Assembly (NCBI GenBank): GCA_036250195.1 | Contig: JAVHZZ010000003.1 | Location: 332,949,875 to 333,013,874 of the forward strand | Source: Mixophyes australis | Lineage: Eukaryota; Chordata; Amphibia; Anura; Limnodynastidae | Direction of reading: 5' to 3' | Length of the DNA stretch: 64,000 nucleotides | Part shown: piece after piece, positions 12,099 through 21,989 of the stretch | Numbering within the stretch: the stretch's first letter is position 1 | How the letters are laid out: every line of letters starts with the position of its first letter | The notes under the pieces: model-generated | Database searches by the model: none | What the model saw: only the letters and a program-made list of their open reading frames with translations | Told to the model about the DNA's origin: nothing | Made by a program: the position numbers and the translations under genes

Positions 12099-13053
12099 AT
12101 ATAATGAGGTGAATTTAGAATTAACTATATAGCTATAATTACAGCAAAAGGGACATAGGTTTAATTTTTTGTTGTCGGTTGAAATTTCTGTTTAACGTGT
12201 CGTTGTGTGTTGGTGACAGGTTCAATTTACCAATGAGATAGTGAGAGAAAAGCTACATTTCTACCAACTTTAACACACTCTTTCATAGTAGCAACACCTT
12301 TGAGCAGCATACAAAGCCTGACTTGCATCGCTAACGTGATATAAAGTCCGACACTATTATACAGCTTGTACTTGTAGCCTAGCCAGGGTTGTAGCAATAA
12401 AATCGTAGCAATAACATTCCTGATAGTCTGAAAAGCTTAAAAACAACAGCATTATAAAATTCATCCATGGATGATTTTGCCAAAGTTTCTACTACATATT
12501 TTGTTTCATACTGGTCCAAAAGAAATCTTGTAACGCTGTAAAATACTGTCCAGTTTTACTTATTTATTGTTTTGCTATGCTGTTCCTCGTATTTTACTAA
12601 ACTGCTCATGTAGTTTGAGAGCTTCATAGGTTTTTTTTGGTGTTTTTTTTAGTTTGACTTTATGGTTTATCTTTATTGCCGCATTTACAACAATTGTAAA
12701 AACACTTAGAACCCAATCTACCTGCCAAAATACACTTGGGCATAATTAATCAAAGCTTATAGGCTAACAGCTAAATTTCAAAAACAACCAAGAGCAAGAC
12801 AGTCAATAAAACAAGCACAGTGTGTACAAGACACAAAGCAGTGTTGTTCAGCTTCCTGACATTTAAGTGCTGGAGCCCTTTACAGTTTGACAATTAAAGG
12901 GGTTGTCTACTGTGGAAGTCAAATAATTGGATTAAGTCGGCTAAACTGATTAATATTGATTTACTGTGCGAGTGCGATCAGTAGGCCACGTGTAATGACG
13001 CAATCGCACGGATTCCTAGCACACACACTCACATTCACACTTACACTGGTAAA
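12099..13053. other. Unique stretch, no gene seen
   Basis: No repeat family or coding frame recognised. Confidence 0.4.
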
Positions 13054-13550
13054 TACCGTATTTTCCCATGTATAGGACGCTCCACTGTATAAGACGCACC
13101 TATATAAATCATGTGAAAAAATTGAGGATAAACATTATCCTCAATTTTTTCACAGAGTGTTTGTGCAGCTTATACAGAGGAGAGACAACACTATAGTGAA
13201 TTCTGACTTACCCTGTCAGATGATTCCTCTGTCTGGTAAAGTCTTCTGTCTTCTCTCTGTCTGATCCTGATGCTGGAAACCCGATTAAAGGTCCTCTCTG
13301 CGATGTCCGGATGTCCTTTCAGGACCTTGACAATCCTTTCAGGACCTCAAGGTCCAGGTCCTGAAAGGATGCCTTTCAGGACCTTGTCAAGGTCCTGAAA
13401 GGACATCCGGACATCGCAGAGAGGACCTTAATCGGGTTTCCAGCATCAGGATCAGACAGAGAGAAGACTTTACCTGTATAAGACGCACCTAGTTATTAGA
13501 CCCAACATTTTGGGGAAAAAGGTGCGTCTTATACATGGGGAAATACGGTA
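13054..13550. mobile_element. TA-flanked foldback element (Tc1/mariner-like MITE)
   Basis: Left end TACCGTATTTTCCCATGTAT, right end CATGGGGAAATACGGTA; the TA dinucleotides at both tips fit a TA target duplication. Subterminal TATAAGACGCACC repeats occur on both sides. The core (about 13235-13470) is a near-perfect palindrome built around TCCTTTCAGGACCTTG, with several direct and inverted copies of that motif. Assignment to Tc1/mariner rests on the TA ends only. Confidence 0.7.
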
Positions 13551-14333
13551 GTACACACTTTATAAAACTTCCAATTCACACTTGATCATTTAATAAATGA
13601 TTTAAAGGTTATTTATACAGATAATATTATAGTAAAGTCATTTATGGTTTTGACAGAGTAGCGATCGCATCTAACGGTCGCAAGTTATGAGCAATATGAG
13701 ATTAATACTCAAAAGCACTCTTCTTATGGGTCAGTTTAAACCGGTGCTTCGGCGGGAAAACACGTAGGCAACAGTTGGAGTGAACGACACCCTCTTTTGG
13801 GAGAAGATCAAATGAACTGACCTATGACCAGCAGTCTACTGGAACATCGCTAACCCTGGACCAATGAAGACCTCTCTTAGTGTTATCTGTGTATATTCTG
13901 TAATATCATTTTTCTAAACTTAACAGCATAAAAGCAGCTTTTGATTTAGGAACAGCCTCACACTTTGCCAACAGACATCAGAATTGATGTGCTGTTTCTG
14001 GATCCAGGGGCTGCACAGCATATGTATCGGTTGTACTTTGTATTATTATTGTGATCTGCTAAATCTTCTATTAAATCTCTTTTGTGCTTTGGAACCACAT
14101 TAATTACATCGGACAATATTTACTGATAGCGACAATACCAACATTACACTACTTTCAAACTACCTTCTCTCATGTTTACTTGCCCCCTTATAGCAAATGA
14201 CTCCACATAAACCTATAGTTCCTGTTCAGCTCTATTGCAGAAGACTGACTGGATTTAAAAAATCAGCATTGTGAGCTGTAGAATTTTAGAGCGAACTACT
14301 CTCTGCTGCAGGTAACAGGAGGGGGTCCCATGA
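13551..14333. other. Unique stretch, no gene seen
   Basis: No coding or repeat family recognised. Confidence 0.35.
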
Positions 14334-14338
14334 GCAGG

Positions 14339-14898
14339 TGTCACAAATCAATGCAGGAATACAGCTAAGGAGCCACGAATAAGGTGAAAAACATTCAATG
14401 TTTATTTGCTGAAGAGTATGAACAGAAGATGTAATAATGAGCTTTGCAGTAATTACCAGGTATACTTCAGTTGCAGCTAAACAGGAGGTATGGAAAGATT
14501 GCAGGCAGCAAGTGCAGGGAAATGCAGAGGTAAATATCAGGTTCACAGATGATACAGGTAAGCAGAATGTATGTAGAGATCCCAAGCAGCATGAACACAG
14601 GAGCACAGCAGGAGGAAGTAACAACAATGAATAACAGGATGTGACCACAGAGTGTAACATCAATAACCAGCAATGAATGCTGGGAGAGACGGGTATACAT
14701 AGGGAATACCCAGGTGCCAAGGATAATTAGTGCAGCAGGGTTAACTCCTAAGGGACTAGAAGCAGGCACAATAGCAGCACCTCTGGTGAATAGAGGTACT
14801 GCTGCAATACATAAAAAGAAACACAAATAATAAAGTCTAATAGTCCTGGAGGCAGGAGCTGCCAATACAAAGCAGTAGGCTGTAGGCAAATCGTGACA
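14339..14898 (-). mobile_element. Solo LTR with perfect 5-bp target duplication
   Basis: The 560-bp segment begins TGTCAC and ends GTGACA, and is flanked on both sides by GCAGG (14334-14338 and 14899-14903), as expected for an LTR retrotransposon insertion. On the minus strand an AATAAA in the context CAGCAAATAAACATTG lies near the 3' end, which sets the orientation. No internal region remains, so it probably formed by LTR-LTR recombination. The 144- and 140-residue minus-strand frames over it are not a gene. Confidence 0.75.
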
Positions 14899-14903
14899 GC
14901 AGG

Positions 14904-15537
14904 TAAAAATTAGTTGAGCTCCTATTTACTATATTTGGCAGACAAAAATTAGGATTTGTTTCCAAAACCGAAGAACCCCTTCAGTGAGTATCTTGAGTAA
15001 AATAGCTCTGCACATGCTCAGAAACAGACCTTACATAATTGTATGAAATTCATGTCTGAACACAAATCACACTTATACAGCCTATGACTTGAGATGCGGA
15101 ATGGGGGAGGGAAGGGGTGGACAAACTATAAAAAGCCATTGTATGTAGAGTATGCATTAAAAGCATCTTTATGTATTTAATGCTAAAAATAAATTAAATC
15201 CATGTTTTTATTAATGATTACACTGTTAACAGTTTTTCACTTATTTTATAATTTGTTTTATGCATTCTGGTTATACCTTATACTGCACATACGCTTGTGC
15301 ATATGCTGCCCTTTGTTCTACATAAGGCAAGCACCATTTAGGCAGAGCATATTTACACTCGGATTCAAATCAAAACATCTTGATATCCACTTTAATTTCA
15401 ATATAGTCGGAACAACGCTCTTTTATAAAACGTAATGTGTCTGGTATTTGACTTGAACAATATGATCAAACTATCTACATCCACACATATTTATGTCTAG
15501 TACAACATATATAAATCTATAAATAGTTATGTAAATC
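14904..15537. other. Unique AT-rich stretch, no gene seen
   Basis: No coding motif or repeat recognised. Confidence 0.35.
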
Positions 15538-15848
15538 ATGGTTAGCACTTCTGCCTCACAGCACTGGGGTCATGAGTTCGATTCCCGACCATCTGTGTGG
15601 AGTTTGTATGTTCTTCCCGTGTTTACGTGGGTTTCCTCCGGGTGCTCCGGTTTCCTCCCACACTCCAAAAACATACTAGTAGGGTAATTGGCTGGTATTA
15701 AATTGCCCTTAGTCTCTCTCAATGTGTGTGTGTAAGTTAGGTGATTTAGATTGTAAGCTCCAATGGGGCAGGGACTGATGTGAGTGAGTTCTCAGTACAG
15801 TGCTGCGGAATTAGTGGCGCTATATAAATAAATAGATGGTGATGATCT
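15538..15848 (+). mobile_element. tRNA-derived SINE, 5' slightly truncated
   Basis: Runs from TGGTTAGCACTTCTGCCTC through the B-box-like GAGTTCGATTCC and the CTCCGGGTGCTCCGGTTTCC block to the LINE-like tail (GGCGCTATATAAATAAATAG) and a short GAT tract. It ends 18 bp before the target duplication of the hAT element. Confidence 0.85.
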
Positions 15849-16033
15849 TAACACTGGAAAATATATGAAACTATTAGAGATGAGCGGGCTCGGATATCTG
15901 AAATCCGAGCCCACCCGAACATTGCCGATCCGAGTCGGATCCGAGACAGATCCGGGTATTGGCGCCAAATTCAAATATGAAACTGAGGCTCTGACTCATA
16001 ATCCCGTTGTCAGATCTCGCGATACTCGGATCC

Positions 16034-16063
16034 TATAAATTCCCCGCTAGTCGCCGCCATCTT
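16034..16063 (+). promoter_or_regulatory. Candidate transposase promoter (TATA box plus YY1-like site)
   Basis: TATAAA at 16034-16039 is followed 13 bp later by GCCGCCATCTT at 16053-16063, matching the YY1-type CCGCCATNTT consensus often found near start sites of vertebrate mobile elements. It lies about 160 bp inside the left end of the hAT element and points toward the transposase. The start site itself is not determined. Confidence 0.45.
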
Positions 16064-16132
16064 CACTCGGGCATTGATCAGGGTAGAGGGAGGGTGTGTT
16101 AGGTGGTCCTCTGTCCTGGTAGATCTCGTGCT

Positions 16133-16205
16133 GTGCTGTTTAGTTCTGTGCTGTGCTGTTTAGTTCTGTGCTGTGCTGTGCTGTGCTGTGCTGTGCTGTG
16201 CTGTG
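16133..16205 (+). repeat. (CTGTG)n short tandem repeat
   Basis: Pentamer CTGTG/CTGTGC-type repeats read directly within the hAT leader. The CTGTGCTGTG theme continues into the longer leader units downstream. Confidence 0.85.
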
Positions 16206-16209
16206 TTCT

Positions 16210-17440
16210 GCAGTATCAGTCCAGTGGTGCTGTGTGCTGTGCTCTGTCCTTCTGAGGTCAGTGGTGCTGCTGGGTCCAGTGCTGTGTCCTGTTCAGTCCA
16301 GTGGTGCTGTGTCCTGTGCTCTGTGCTTCTAAGGGCATAGTTATTTCCCCAATATTCCCCTGTGTTTAAAAAAATAAAAAAAAGTTATTTAAAAAAATAC
16401 CAAAAACTAATTTAATTTTTTTTAATTACCACAAAATTTGCACAACCAATCCTGCAGTATAAGCCCATTGGTACTGCAATATTACCAAGTTCACACATTC
16501 AGCAGTAAAAGTCCAGTGGTACTGCAATATTACAAAGTTTACACATTCTGCAGTATCAGTCCAGTGGTGCTGTGTCCTGTGCTCTGTCCTGCTGAGTTCC
16601 GTAGTGCTGCTGGGTCCTGTGCCGTGTCCTGTTCAGTCCAGTGGTGCTGTGTCCTGTGCTCTGTGCTTCTAAGGGCATAGTTATTTCCCCATTATTCCCA
16701 AGTTTTTAAAAAATAAAAAAAAAGTAAAAAAAAAAAAATTAAAAAAAAAATAAAAATATATAATAATTATAACCAAATTTGCAAAACCAATCCAGCAGTA
16801 TAAGTCCATTGGTACTGCAATATTACAAAGTTCACACATTCTGCAGTATCAGTCCAGTGGTGCTGTGTCCTGTGCTCTGTCCTGCTGAGTTCCGTAGTGC
16901 TGCTGGGTCCTGTGCCGTGTCCTGTTCAGTCCAGTGGTGCTGTGTCCTGTGCTCTGTGCTTCTAAGGGCATAGTTATTTCCCCATTATTCCCAAGTTTTT
17001 AAAAAATAAAAAAAAAGTAAAAAAAAATAAAAAATTTAAAAAAAAATAAAAATATATAATAATTATAACCAAATTTGCAAAACCAATCCAGCAGTATAAG
17101 TCCATTGGTACTGCAATATTACAAAGTTCACACATTCTGCAGTATCAGTCCAGTGGTGCTGTGTCCTGTGCTCTGTCCTGCTGAGTTCCGTAGTGCTGCT
17201 GGGTCCTGTGCCGTGTCCTGTTCAGTCCAGTGGTGCTGTGTCCTGTGCTCTGTGCTTCTAAGGGCATAGTTATTTCCCCATTATTCCCAAGTTTTTAAAA
17301 AATAAAAAAAAAGTAAAAAAAAATAAAAAAATTTAAAAAAAATAAAAATATAATAATTATAACCAAATTTGCAAAACCAATCCAGCAGTATAAGTCCATT
17401 GGTACTGCAATATTACAAAGTTCACACATTCTGCAGTATC
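16210..17440 (+). repeat. Four tandem leader units of about 296 bp
   Basis: Units begin at GCAGTATCAGTCCAGTGG near 16210, 16550, 16843 and 17139, with a final partial at 17433, giving spacings of 340, 293, 296 and 294 bp. Each unit contains a TGTCCTGTGCTCTGTCCTGC-type segment followed by a poly(A)-rich stretch. The 64-80 residue open frames in them repeat with the unit and are not genes. Units 2 to 4 are almost identical, so the expansion is recent. Confidence 0.9.
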
Positions 17441-17442
17441 TT

Positions 17443-18061
17443 GTGCTACATATAATGGAGACCAAAAATTTGGAGGATAAAGTAGGGAAAGATCAAGACC
17501 CACTTCCTCCTAATGCTGAAGCTGCTGCCACTAGTCATGACATAGACGATGAAATGCCATCAACGTCGTCTTCCAAGCCCGATGCCCAATCTCGTAGTAC
17601 CGGGCATGTAAAATCCAAAAAGCCCAAGTTAAGAAAAAGTAGCAAAAAGAGAAACTTAAAATCATCTGAGGATAAACGTAAAGTTGCCAATATGCCATTT
17701 ACGACACGGAGTGGCAAGGAACGGCTTAGGCCCTGGCCCGTGTTCATGACTAGTGGTTCAGCTTCACCCACGGATCTTAGCCCTCCTCCTCCTCCCCCCC
17801 CCCTACAAAAAATTGAAGAGAGTTATGCTGTCAGCAACAAAACAGCAAACAACTCTGCCTTCTAAAGAGAAATTATCACAAATCCACAAGGCGAGTCCAA
17901 GGATGTTGGTGGTTGTCAAGCCTGACCTTCCCATCACTGTACGGGAAGAGGTGGCTCGGGAGGAGGCTATTGATGATGTAGCTGGCGCTGTGGAGGAACT
18001 TGATGATGAGGATGGTGATGTGGTTATTGTAAATGAGGCACCAGGGGGGGGAAACAGCTGA
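17443..18061 (+). pseudogene. Frameshifted N-terminal extension of the hAT transposase
   Basis: An acidic and basic low-complexity region is open from 17443 to 17865 in one frame and from 17753 to 18061 in a second. It then joins the third frame, which is the 806-residue transposase frame. The first frame change coincides with a C10 run (17794-17803) and the second with a G8 run (18044-18051). The simplest reading is one ancestral N-terminal region of about 200 residues, rich in S, P, K and D/E, broken by two homopolymer slips. Sequencing error at the runs, or splicing around them, could also explain it. Confidence 0.6.
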
Positions 18062-20453
18062 TGTCCATGGGATGAAAAAGCCCATCGTCATGCCTGGTCA
18101 GAAGACCAAAAAATGCACCTCTTCGGTCTGGAGTTATTTTTATCCAAATCCAGACAACCAATGTATGGCCATATGTAGCTTATGTAAAGCTCAAATAAGC
18201 AGGGGTAAGGATCTTGCCCACCTAGGAACATCCTCCCTTATACGTCACCTGAATAACCTTCATAGTTCAGTGGTTAGTTCAGGAACTGGGGCTAGGACCC
18301 TCATCGGTACAGGGACACCTAAATCCCGTGGTCCAGTTGGATACACACCAGCAACACCCTCCTCGTCAACTTCCTCCACAATCTCCATCAGATTCAGTCC
18401 TGCAGCCCAAGTCAGCAGCCAGACTGAGTCCTCCTCAATACGGGATTCATCCGAGGAATCCTGCAGCGGTACGCCTACTACTGCCACTGCTGCTGTTGCT
18501 GCTGTTAGTCGGTCATCTTCCCAGAGGGGAAGTCGTAAGACCGCTAAGTCTTTCACAAAACAATTGACCGTCCAACAGTCGTTTGCCATGACCACAAAAT
18601 ACGATAGTAGTCACCCTATTGCAAAGCGTATAACTGCGGCTGTAACTGCAATGTTGGTGTTAGACGTGCGCCCGGTGTCCGCCATCAGTGGAGTGGGATT
18701 TAGAGGGTTGATGGAGGTATTGTGTCCCCGGTACCAAATCCCGTCGAGATTCCACTTCACTAGGCAGGCGATACCAAAAATGTACAGAGAAGTACGATCA
18801 AGTGTCCTCAGTGCTCTAAAAAATGCGGTTGTACCCACTGTCCACTTAACCACGGACATGTGGACAAGTGGTTCTGGGCAAACGAAGGACTATATGACTG
18901 TGACAGCCCACTGGGTAGATGCATCCCCTTCCGCAGCAACAGCAACAGCTGCATCAGTAGCAGCAACTACAAAATGGCGGCTCGTGCAAAGGCAGGCAAC
19001 ATTGTGCATTACAGGCTTTAATAAGAGGCACAACGCTGACAACATATTAGAGAAAATGAGGGAAATTATCTCCCAGTGGCTTACCCCACTTAGACTCTCA
19101 TGGGGATTTGTGGTGTCAGACAATGCCAGTAACATTGTGCGGGCATTAAATATGGGCAATTTCCAGCACGTCCCATGTTTTGCCCACACCATTAATTTGG
19201 TGGTGCAGCATTACCTCAAGAGTGACAGGGGTGTGCAGGAGATGCTTGCGGTGGCGCGCAAAATTGCTGGACACTTTCGGCATTCAGCCAGTGCCTACCG
19301 CAGACTAGAGGCACATCAAAAAAGCATGAACCTGCCCTGCCATCACCTCAAACAAGAGGTTGTGACGCGCTGGAACTCCACCCTCTATATGCTGCAGAGG
19401 ATGGAGGAGCAGCAAAAGGCCATTCAGGCCTACACAGCCACCTACGACATAGGCAAAGGAGTGGGGATGCGCCTGAGTCAAGCGCAGTGGAGACTGATTT
19501 CCGTGTTGTGCAAGGTTCTGCAGCCATTTGAACTTGCCACACGAGAAGTCAGTTCCGACACTGCCAGCTTGAGTCAGGTCATTCCCCTGATCAGGCTGTT
19601 GCAGAAGCAGCTGGAGAAAGTGAGGGAGGAGCTGGTAAGCCATTGCGATTACACCAAGCATGTAGCTCTTGTGGATGTAGCCCTTCGTACGCTTTGCCAG
19701 GATCCGAGGGTGGTCACTCTTTTAAAGTCAGAGGAATACATTCTGGCCACCGTGCTCGATCCTCGGTTTAAAGCGTATGTTGTGTCTCTGTTTCCGGCTG
19801 ACACAAGTCTACAGCGGTGCAAAGACCTGCTGGTCAGGAGATTGTCCTCTGAAGAGGACCGTGACATGCCAACAGCTCCACCCTCATTTTCTTCCACATC
19901 TATGGCTGCGAGGAAAAAGCTCAGTTTTCCCAAAAGAGGCGCTGGCGGGGATGCTGATAACATCTGGTCCGGACTGAAGGACCTGCCAACCATTGCAGAC
20001 ATGTCTACTGTCGCTGCATTGGATGCTGTCACAATAGAAAAAATTGTGGATGATTACTTTGCTGACACCATCCAAGTAGACATGTCAGACAGTCCATATT
20101 GTTACTGGCAGGAAAAAAAGGCAGTTTGGAAGCCCCTGTACAAACTGGCTCTATTTTACCTGAGTTGTCCCCCCTCCAGTGTGTACTCGGAAAGAGTTTT
20201 TAGTGCAGCGGGGAACCTGGTCAGTGAGCGGCGAAGGAGGTTGCTTCCTCAGAACGTTGAAAAAATGATGTTTATAAAAATGAATAATCAATTCCTCAAT
20301 GAAGTACAGCACTGCCCTCCAGACAGTACAGAGGGACCTGTGGTTGTGGAGTCCAGCGGGGACGAATTGATAATGTGTGATGAGGAGGAAGTACACACTG
20401 TAGGGGGAGAGGAATCAGAGGTTGAGGATGAGGACGACATCTTGCCTCAGTAG
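18033..20453 (+). CDS. hAT transposase with BED zinc finger (Ac/ZBED-like)
   Basis: The uninterrupted frame codes for 806 residues. A BED-type finger lies at about 31-78, with C48, C51, H72 and H77 as zinc ligands, for binding transposon ends. The RNase H-like core shows TTDMWTS with D275, then VVSDNASNIV with D363, followed by PCFAHTINLVV. The C-terminal dimerisation block SERVFSAAGNLVSERRRRL contains E720, completing a D-D-E set by family analogy. The tail is acidic. In this family the protein cuts at the element tips and pastes into 8-bp targets in the nucleus. The annotated ATG is just the first in this frame; upstream homopolymer frameshifts suggest the true start lay further 5', and the Met at residue 14 is a possible internal start. 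All key residues are present, so activity is possible but unproven. Confidence 0.92.
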   Translation: MRHQGGETADVHGMKKPIVMPGQKTKKCTSSVWSYFYPNPDNQCMAICSLCKAQISRGKDLAHLGTSSLIRHLNNLHSSVVSSGTGARTLIGTGTPKSRGPVGYTPATPSSSTSSTISIRFSPAAQVSSQTESSSIRDSSEESCSGTPTTATAAVAAVSRSSSQRGSRKTAKSFTKQLTVQQSFAMTTKYDSSHPIAKRITAAVTAMLVLDVRPVSAISGVGFRGLMEVLCPRYQIPSRFHFTRQAIPKMYREVRSSVLSALKNAVVPTVHLTTDMWTSGSGQTKDYMTVTAHWVDASPSAATATAASVAATTKWRLVQRQATLCITGFNKRHNADNILEKMREIISQWLTPLRLSWGFVVSDNASNIVRALNMGNFQHVPCFAHTINLVVQHYLKSDRGVQEMLAVARKIAGHFRHSASAYRRLEAHQKSMNLPCHHLKQEVVTRWNSTLYMLQRMEEQQKAIQAYTATYDIGKGVGMRLSQAQWRLISVLCKVLQPFELATREVSSDTASLSQVIPLIRLLQKQLEKVREELVSHCDYTKHVALVDVALRTLCQDPRVVTLLKSEEYILATVLDPRFKAYVVSLFPADTSLQRCKDLLVRRLSSEEDRDMPTAPPSFSSTSMAARKKLSFPKRGAGGDADNIWSGLKDLPTIADMSTVAALDAVTIEKIVDDYFADTIQVDMSDSPYCYWQEKKAVWKPLYKLALFYLSCPPSSVYSERVFSAAGNLVSERRRRLLPQNVEKMMFIKMNNQFLNEVQHCPPDSTEGPVVVESSGDELIMCDEEEVHTVGGEESEVEDEDDILPQ

Positions 20454-20811
20454 AGCCTGTTTAGTCTGTACAGGGAGAGATGAATAGCTTTTTTGGTGTG
20501 GGGGCCCAAACAAACCAATCATTTCAGCCAAAGTTGTTTGGTAGGCCCTGTCGCTGAAATGATTGGTTTGTTAAAGTGTGCATGTCCTATTTCAACAACA
20601 TAAGGGTGGGTGTGAGGGCCCAAGGACAATTCCATCTTGGACCTTTTTTTTTTGCATTATATGACCAATCAACAGTCGTTTGCCATGTTCAAAAAGTAAA
20701 ACCAAATTTAAAAAAATACAAGAAATTAAACCAAAAGTAAAATGCCGTGTCATAATTTAAAACAAGAGGTATTGACGTGCTCTAAAACTACTGTATTGTT
20801 GTTTATATTTT

Positions 20812-21815
20812 ATAAACACTACACTTGAAAGCTTGAGTCTTTCAATAAAAAAGTAACTGTCCATTGCACGACTATGTGCAACAGGGACATTTTTTTGGGT
20901 TTACAAAGTCAACGAATAACACTTCGACCCTGTCTGTCTGGGATCTCAATGACGAATTGTCTGTACCATGTTTGGAGGAGGTATTGTGGCCCCGGTACCA
21001 AATTGGGTACCGGGGCCACCCCACTATGCAGTCCAGATACTTGTTTGGTGGAATTCTGACACGTGGAGGGTTTTTTAATTATATTGTGGCCTCGGTACCA
21101 AATTGGGTACCGGGGCCACCCCACTACACAGTCCAGATACTTGTTTGGTGGAATTCAGACCAGTTGAGGGTTTTATTATTATTATATTGTGTGGACCACT
21201 CTATCTATACCACACTACAACTCTATATACCACTCTATTTCATACTTTAATTCTATTTCATACTTTAATTCTATTTCATACTTTAATTCTATTACTAATT
21301 ACCATAAAGAGGAACAAAATAAACCAATTTTACCAAAAGTATAATATGACTTAGACTTACAAACACTACACTTGAAAGATCGTGCCTTTAAATGAAAAAG
21401 TCAGTCTTCATTGCACGACTATGTGCAACAGGGACATTTTTTTGGGTTTACAAAGTCAACGAATAACACTTCGACCCTGTCTGTCTTTAACATACTTGAT
21501 GGGATCTCAATGACGAATTGTCTGTACCATGTTTGGAGGAGGTATTGTGGCCCCGGTACCAAATTGGGTACCGGGGCCACTCCACTATGCAGTCCAGATA
21601 GAGGTGTATCAGATATTAAACAACGTTGACTGTTGATGCCCAATTTTTTAATTATATTGTGGCCTCGGTACCAAATTGTGTACCGGGGCCACCACACTAC
21701 GCAGTCCATACCCTTTTTTGGTGGAATTCTGACACGTGGAGGGTTTTTAATTATATTGTGGCCTCGGTACCAAATTGTGTACCGGGGCCACCACACTACG
21801 CAGTCAAGATAGATA
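20812..21815 (+). repeat. Duplicated 545-bp block and hairpin units in the hAT 3' region
   Basis: A block starting ACACTACACTTGAAAG near 20818 recurs near 21365, and both copies contain CATTGCACGACTATGTGC. Within the blocks sit units of roughly 100 bp whose core is an inverted repeat, CCGGTACC...GGTACCGG, at about 20993, 21090, 21552, 21666 and 21766. Each unit continues with CAGTCCAGATA-type sequence resembling the downstream 79-bp array. Confidence 0.8.
20844..20849 (+). terminator. Candidate poly(A) signal of the transposase transcript
   Basis: AATAAA about 390 nt after the transposase stop, inside the hAT element and before its 3' repeat region. It is the first good hexamer downstream; cleavage is not demonstrated. 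Confidence 0.45.
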
Positions 21816-21989
21816 GATGCGTATCATAGATAAAGTTCATTCAGTGGTGTGGGTCAAATTGAAAAATATTCAAAATGCACTGACATTATCAAAAACAAGA
21901 GGTTGTCACACGCTAAAACTCCAACATGTATATGATGGAGAGGATGGAGGAGCAGCCGTATGTGTAGTGTAAGGCAGACCTGTTGAAGG

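Noticed and set aside
14286..14889. Minus-strand frames of 144 and 140 residues, hydrophobic
   Set aside because: They lie over the solo LTR, overlap in different frames, and have no protein features beyond pyrimidine-rich composition.
16438..17269. Three nearly identical small open frames of 64-80 residues
   Set aside because: They are copies of the 296-bp leader unit of the hAT element.
18260..20396. Minus-strand and alternate-frame ORFs over the transposase
   Set aside because: They are shadows of the transposase coding frame.
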